From Halorussus gelatinilyticus (GTDB lineage: Archaea; Halobacteriota; Halobacteria; Halobacteriales; Haladaptataceae), in assembly GCF_023238445.1 (NCBI RefSeq), contig NZ_CP096658.1:3472001-3536000 (forward strand): 64,000 bases of DNA, given 5' to 3'. Below the pieces are notes generated by a model. It had not been told where the DNA came from, did no database searches, and saw only the letters and a program-made list of their open reading frames with translations. How positions within the stretch are numbered: the first letter of the stretch is position 1; each line of letters starts with the position of its first letter. The position numbers were made by a program, and so were the translations under genes. This document shows, piece by piece, positions 59,770-64,000 of the stretch.

Positions 59770-60045
59770 CAGCCGAAAGCCGTCCGAATTCCGCGCGACC
59801 ACCCAGCCGAGGAGTCGCATCCCGCCGACTACCACCGCCCACCGACCACGCGCCTCGCCGACCGCTCTCTCCGTCGGCCGCCCTACTCCGGGGATTGCCG
59901 CCCTGCCGACTGGCCTCGTTGCCGACTGCCCGTCCCGCCGACCGCCCCGCCGACCGACCGCCCGAGTCGGTCCCCGAAGACGTACTCGGCCCTCCGAATC
60001 GACGCCTGCCGTACTCCGTTTTTGCTCCCTCGACCGCGCGCCGAC
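59770..60045. other. Intergenic region with CCGACCGC-rich low complexity
   Basis: 276 bases rich in CCGCCGACC-like phrases; no gene or RNA fold is clear. Confidence 0.3.
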
Positions 60046-60657
60046 TCAGCGCTGGGACACTTCGCCGACGCTCTCGGTGATGTCCTCGTCGGCCCGCCAG
60101 AGGTAGAGGCTGGCGTAACTCCGATACGGTGCCCACCGCTCGGCAGTCTCGACCATCTCCGCGCGAGTCATCTCGGCGTCGAACAGGCGCTCCATCCCCT
60201 TCCGGATGCCGAGGTCGCCGACCGGGAACACGTCTGGTCGCCCGAGCGAGAACATGAGTTGCATGTTCGCGGTCCACGCCCCGACGCCCTTGATTGACGT
60301 GAGTTCCGCCAGCACCTCCTCGTCGGGGACGCCGGCGAAGTACGCCTGCGAGTACCCCTCTTCGAGGAACGCCTCGGCGACGTTCCGGACGTACTCGGTC
60401 TTCTGGCGAGAGAGTCCGGCGTCCCGCAGGACCTCGGGGTCGGCCGCGAGCATCGCCTCGGGGGTCGGTTCGACACGGTCGAACAGTCGCTCGCGCGTCG
60501 CCGCGGCCGAGGCCATCGACACCTGCTGGCGGAGGATGGAGACGACGAACCGCTCGTAGAAGTTCTCGGCGGGTTCGATGGTCATCGGTCCGTACTCGGC
60601 GACCAGCGGTCCGAGGTAGTCGTCGCCCCGGAGCGCGGCGATAGCTTCGTCGGTCAT
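60046..60657 (-). CDS. DNA-3-methyladenine glycosylase (AlkA-type HhH-GPD)
   Basis: A 203-residue base-excision repair glycosylase. The helix-hairpin-helix is LTSIKGVGAWTANMQLMFSLG, with the catalytic Asp in VFPVGDLGIRKG. SILRQQVSMASAAATRERL is the typical N-terminal region. It removes alkylated purines. MTDEAIAALRGDD is the start; the upstream extension is another gene's tail region in a wrong frame. Confidence 0.88.
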   Translation of the reverse strand: MTDEAIAALRGDDYLGPLVAEYGPMTIEPAENFYERFVVSILRQQVSMASAAATRERLFDRVEPTPEAMLAADPEVLRDAGLSRQKTEYVRNVAEAFLEEGYSQAYFAGVPDEEVLAELTSIKGVGAWTANMQLMFSLGRPDVFPVGDLGIRKGMERLFDAEMTRAEMVETAERWAPYRSYASLYLWRADEDITESVGEVSQR

Positions 60658-60731
60658 TCGGCGACTCGTAGGTGCCGGAGGTAGATGAGCGTGTGGCCTT
60701 CCGGTCGCGTCGAGTTCGGAGTCGGTAGCGG

Positions 60732-61262
60732 TCACTCCGCCACGATACCGTAGAACGACTCGGCGACGCGAGGGAACAGCGCGGCCGCGAGCGCGCCGAC
60801 GACGAACGCGGCCCCGACGGTCGCCAGCGAGGGCCACTGCGGTCCCACCACCGACGACGCCTCGCCGAGTGCCCGGCCGCCGTAGGCCGCCAGCGCGAGC
60901 GCCGCGTTGTAGTAGGCCACTCGTAGGGCGACCAGCCACGGCGTCACCGCCACCCATCCCGGCGCGTCCGTGGCGAGCGGCGTGACCCACCCGCCGCGAA
61001 TCAGCGCGCCGGCCGCGACCGTCGTCAGCCACGCGACCAGCGCACCGGTCTTGAGACCGGCCCACTCGTTCGTTCCGGTGACGAGGACGAGCCAGAGGAC
61101 GGGGAGACCGAACACCGACACGTCTGCGAAGACGTACGTCACGTCGTCCAAGAACACCCCGACGCCGTCCTTCTCGTCTACGCTCCCCTCGGCCCACCCG
61201 GACCACGACTGGCGGCGGCGACTCGTCGCGGCGCGAATCTGTCTGGCGGGACGGTCAGACAT
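60732..61262 (-). CDS. Hypothetical polytopic membrane protein (176 aa)
   Basis: About four hydrophobic helices (VSVFGLPVLWLVLVTG; GALVAWLTTVAAGALI; WLVALRVAYYNAALALAAYG; LATVGAAFVVGALAAALFP) after a basic N-terminus. No family recognised. Starts 74 bases before the glycosylase gene on the same strand and may be cotranscribed. Confidence 0.65.
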   Translation of the reverse strand: MSDRPARQIRAATSRRRQSWSGWAEGSVDEKDGVGVFLDDVTYVFADVSVFGLPVLWLVLVTGTNEWAGLKTGALVAWLTTVAAGALIRGGWVTPLATDAPGWVAVTPWLVALRVAYYNAALALAAYGGRALGEASSVVGPQWPSLATVGAAFVVGALAAALFPRVAESFYGIVAE

Positions 61263-61393
61263 ACTCGTGGAGTGACGACGGCTACCGGCAAAAATCTGGG
61301 GTCGAGCGAAGTCGTGTTCGAGAGAAGAACAGTAGAAAACGAAGCCCGTCGGGACTTAGAGAAAGACCGCCGGACAAGTCCCGCGCCAACGGG

Positions 61394-62755
61394 TTACTCC
61401 TCGACGTCGGTCTCTTCTTCCTCTTCCTCGGTCTCCTCTTCGGCGTCCACGCGCTTCTGGACGTTGACCTGATAGTGCTTCAGGATGTCGCGGCCGAGCA
61501 GGACCGGGTAGTCCATGTGCCCGCGGTCCTCGATGCTCGCGGTCACGGTGTGGCGGTTTCCGCCGACGCCGACCACCACGTCCACGACCGGCCGCGAGCG
61601 ACTCGACTTGCTGGACCCCGACTTGACCTTGGCGATGGACTTGATGGGTCCCGCACCGATTTCGGCTGCGAGTTTGGTGTCGATGCTCGTCCGGGTCGCG
61701 CCCGTGTCGGATTTGGCGACGACCGTCTCCGAGCCGCTGGTCCCGCTGAGGATGACCTCTTCGGTGTAGCCGATGACGATGGGTTCGCTCGATTTCGTCT
61801 CCTTGGGCATCGGCTTGCACGCGGGCACCGAGTCGTCCAGCGTGGCCGACAGGTCCCGCACCTTGCCCTCGTCCACCGTGCCGCCCGCGCGTTCGATAGC
61901 CAGTTGCGCGATGTACGGCGCGGCGCTCTTGCCGGTGGCCTTGTACAGGCCCTTGAAGCCCGCGGTCGGGTTGACTTCGAGGACGTACCAGCCGTCGTGG
62001 CCCTCGATGAGGTCCACGCCGGCGTAGTCGAGTCCGACGACTTCCGAAGCCTCGCGGGCGATGGAAGCCACCTCTCGCGGGAGGTCGTCGGACGCGTCCT
62101 CCACGTCGCCGCCCAGCGCCACGTTCGTCCGCCAGTCGTTCTCGGGCGCGTAGCGGTTCATCGCGCCGACGATGCGGTCGCCGACAACGTACACCCGGAG
62201 GTCGCGGTGGCGGGTGTCGTCGCGCTCGATGAGTTCCTGGAGGAACGCTTGGCGGTCGCCGACCCGCGGGTTGACGAGTTCGTCCGGGCCGACCTTCCAC
62301 GTCCCGCCGCCGTGGGTCCCGATAGCGGTCTTGTAGACGGCCTCCTCGCCGAACGCGTCCCGACCGTCGTTGAGCCGGTCGTTCGACAGCGCCAGCAGCG
62401 CGTCCGGGACCGGAATCCCCGCGTCGGCCAGCGCCGTCGCCGTCGAGAACTTGTGGATGGCGGTCATGACCGAACTGGGGTCGTTCAGAACCGGCAACAC
62501 CGCGTCGTAGATTTTGGCGAGACCGAGCGCCTCGGAAGGCTGTTCGGTGTTCGAGAGTAGAAGTCGATTCGCCACCGCGTCCACGTCGGGTTCGAGTTCG
62601 ACGGACCCGTCTTCGAGCTGAATCGCGGTGTTCTCTTCCCGAAGCCAGGACGGTTCGTGACCGAGATCTTCGATAGCGTTCAGAATCGCCTTCGTTTCCT
62701 TACTGTTGTGAAGACTGAGCACACCGACCCGCACACCTGAACCGTCAGCAGTCAT
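61394..62755 (-). CDS. RimK-like ATP-grasp ligase fused to a retropepsin-like (RimB/DUF785) domain
   Basis: A 453-residue protein. Residues ~1-295 are a RimK/LysX-type ATP-grasp ligase, which joins an amino acid to a carboxylate using ATP: VGVLSLHNSKETKAI at the start, AVYKTAIGTHGGGTWKVG near 140-155, and the metal-binding VLEVNPTAGFKGLY near 268. Residues ~315-435 are a retropepsin-like domain of the RimB/ATP-dependent zinc protease-like type: SDTGATRTSI with Asp350-Thr-Gly, and MDYPVLLGRDILKHY. An acidic tail closes the protein. It diverges from an aspartoacylase-like gene 100 bases away. TATA lies 28-35 bases before the ATG. Confidence 0.85.
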   Translation of the reverse strand: MTADGSGVRVGVLSLHNSKETKAILNAIEDLGHEPSWLREENTAIQLEDGSVELEPDVDAVANRLLLSNTEQPSEALGLAKIYDAVLPVLNDPSSVMTAIHKFSTATALADAGIPVPDALLALSNDRLNDGRDAFGEEAVYKTAIGTHGGGTWKVGPDELVNPRVGDRQAFLQELIERDDTRHRDLRVYVVGDRIVGAMNRYAPENDWRTNVALGGDVEDASDDLPREVASIAREASEVVGLDYAGVDLIEGHDGWYVLEVNPTAGFKGLYKATGKSAAPYIAQLAIERAGGTVDEGKVRDLSATLDDSVPACKPMPKETKSSEPIVIGYTEEVILSGTSGSETVVAKSDTGATRTSIDTKLAAEIGAGPIKSIAKVKSGSSKSSRSRPVVDVVVGVGGNRHTVTASIEDRGHMDYPVLLGRDILKHYQVNVQKRVDAEEETEEEEEETDVEE

Positions 62756-62778
62756 TGGTAGTTACGTATTGGACGCCG

Positions 62779-62793
62779 CGGCTTAAAAAGCCG
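62779..62793. promoter_or_regulatory. Inverted repeat overlapping the TATA region of the RimK-like gene
   Basis: CGGCTT-AAA-AAGCCG, a perfect 6-bp inverted repeat, sits exactly over the CTTTTTAAG promoter core of the minus-strand gene. A protein bound here would block TBP. Confidence 0.45.
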
Positions 62794-62825
62794 AACATCG
62801 GTTTCGGCGGAGCGACTGCCGCGCC

Positions 62826-62833
62826 TTTATATA
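62826..62833 (+). promoter_or_regulatory. TATA box for the aspartoacylase-like gene
   Basis: TTTATATA, 23-30 bases before the ATG at 62856, so the GTG at 62847 is less likely. Confidence 0.55.
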
Positions 62834-62855
62834 TGCCGGGGCCTCAGTGGGGGAC

Positions 62856-63923
62856 ATGACCGGTTCGGAGGCTGACCCGGACGCGTTTACGTACAACGGC
62901 GGAATCGTCGAGCCGGGTGAGACCCAGAACGTTCGGTACGGCATCAGCGAGACGTATCTGGGCGACCCGGTTCGCATCCCCGTCACCATCGTTAACGGAG
63001 CCGAACCGGGGCCGACGGTGTTCCTCACGGCCGCGGCGCACGGCGACGAACTCAACGGCATCGAGGTCGTGCGGGAGGTCGCCCACGGCTGGAACCACGA
63101 CGACCTCTGTGGCACGCTGGTCTGTATGCCCGTCCTGAACGTCCCCGGATTCCTCTCACAGGAGCGCTACCTCCCGATTTACGACCGGGACCTGAACCGC
63201 TCGTTCCCCGGTCGGCAGGGTTCGACCAGTGCCAAGCGCATGGCCTTCCAGATATTCCGGAACTTCATCGCGCCCTGCGACATCGGACTCGACTTCCACA
63301 CGTCCACGCGCGGGCGCACGAACATGTTGCATGTGCGGGCGGACATGGCCGACCCCGAGGTTTCGAGGCTGGCCAAGTCGTTCGGTTCGAACGTCATCAT
63401 CTCCTCGGAGGGGCCGACCGGCACGCTCCGCCGGGAGGCGACCGACTACGGCATCCCGACCATCACCATCGAGATGGGCGAGGCCCACCGGTTCCAGCGC
63501 GAGTTCATCGACCGCGGACTGGAGGGCGTCGGGAGCGTCCTCTCGGAGTACGGCGCCCACCGCACCCCGTCGGTGAAGTGGCCGGGCTGGCGGACCGTCA
63601 TCGACGACGCCAAAGAGAAGACGTGGATTCGCGCCGACGCGGGCGGACTGGTGGACATGCACCACGACCGCGGGTCGCTGGTCTACGAGGGCGACACCAT
63701 CTGCACCATCACCAACCCGTTCAAAACCGACCGGGAACCCGTCGAAGCGCCGTTTACGGGGCTGTTGGTAGGCGTCCTCGAAAATCCGGTGGTCTATCCG
63801 GGGAACCCGCTGTGTCACATGGTCGAACTCTCGGCGAAGACCCGTAAAGCCCTCAAACGCGAGCGCGCCCGGAGCGAATCGGTCGAGAACACGCCGACGC
63901 CCGCGAGTCCGAGCCGGCGGTGA
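62856..63923 (+). CDS. Succinylglutamate desuccinylase/aspartoacylase-family zinc hydrolase
   Basis: A 355-residue M14-like zinc carboxypeptidase-fold hydrolase that cleaves amide bonds of N-acyl amino acids or peptides. Zinc ligands are His62 and Glu65 in AAHGDELNG and His in GLDFHTSTRG near 147; Arg in DRDLNRSFPG binds the substrate; Glu in TIEMGE near 209 is catalytic. A C-terminal beta-domain (AGGLVDMHHDRGSLVYEGD) looks like a barrel-sandwich region. Its partner is the divergent RimK-like ligase. Leaderless. Confidence 0.88.
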   Translation: MTGSEADPDAFTYNGGIVEPGETQNVRYGISETYLGDPVRIPVTIVNGAEPGPTVFLTAAAHGDELNGIEVVREVAHGWNHDDLCGTLVCMPVLNVPGFLSQERYLPIYDRDLNRSFPGRQGSTSAKRMAFQIFRNFIAPCDIGLDFHTSTRGRTNMLHVRADMADPEVSRLAKSFGSNVIISSEGPTGTLRREATDYGIPTITIEMGEAHRFQREFIDRGLEGVGSVLSEYGAHRTPSVKWPGWRTVIDDAKEKTWIRADAGGLVDMHHDRGSLVYEGDTICTITNPFKTDREPVEAPFTGLLVGVLENPVVYPGNPLCHMVELSAKTRKALKRERARSESVENTPTPASPSRR

Positions 63924-64000
63924 ACCTCGGATTTCGTGGCGTCGTCGCCGAGTTAGGATAAACTCCACACTGGAAAAAGACAGAACGGACCGAGCTGATC

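Overview
The window is a piece of a haloarchaeal chromosome (class Halobacteria). It is GC-rich, its predicted proteins are strongly acidic, and many genes have a TATA-like box 25-32 bases before the start codon with no Shine-Dalgarno sequence, which indicates leaderless transcripts. Twin-arginine signal peptides, archaeal-type enzymes (archaeal AdoMet synthetase, ThiI, AglM-like dehydrogenase, TrmB) and haloarchaea-restricted families (DUF7504, DUF5804, DUF5816, DUF7344) agree with this. A genus cannot be fixed from the sequence alone; everything is called by eye, without database searches.

Layout. 1-10.9 kb: the tail of a DUF255/YyaL protein, a DUF7504 gene followed by a CHAT-domain (caspase-like) protein, a thioredoxin, cysteine synthase, small haloarchaeal proteins, a CHRD protein, ThiI, a 51-bp tandem repeat, AdoMet synthetase and a CYTH phosphatase/cyclase. 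10.9-20.7 kb: a complete sugar ABC importer operon (binding protein, two permeases, ATPase, a 67-residue membrane protein), then a Gfo/Idh oxidoreductase, with an aldo/keto reductase and a TrmB-type regulator nearby; a palindrome lies upstream of the operon's TATA box. 20.7-27.3 kb: proteasome-assembly-chaperone-like protein, MscS channel, UspA, 5'-nucleotidase, small proteins and an AgxT-type aminotransferase. 27.3-28.2 kb: a gene-free stretch with a strongly folded RNA candidate. 28.2-42.8 kb: membrane proteins, dodecin, an A-type Fe-S carrier, a CorC/HlyC protein, HisD, two coupled Tat-exported PHB-depolymerase-like esterases, a three-subunit molybdenum hydroxylase (S-M-L) and a polysaccharide flippase.

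42.9-48.6 kb is one rRNA operon on the minus strand: four tandem promoters, 16S, spacer, 23S, spacer, 5S, and a perfect 39-base hairpin. Neither spacer has a normal tRNA. The 16S-23S spacer carries a tRNA-shaped element with a four-base anticodon loop, and the 23S-5S spacer carries an acceptor/T-arm minihelix ending exactly at the 5S start. Processing stems around 16S and 23S are visible.

48.8-64 kb: UDP-glucose dehydrogenase (AglM-like), an ABC-2 exporter, a TrkA/TrkH potassium uptake locus with a small membrane partner, an amino-acid permease fused to two UspA domains and preceded by a 35-residue UspA fragment, a DUF7344 regulator, an AlkA-type glycosylase, and a divergent pair: a RimK-like ATP-grasp ligase fused to a retropepsin-like domain, facing an aspartoacylase-like zinc hydrolase. 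Together that pair looks like a ligase/peptidase system for adding and removing amino acids or peptides.
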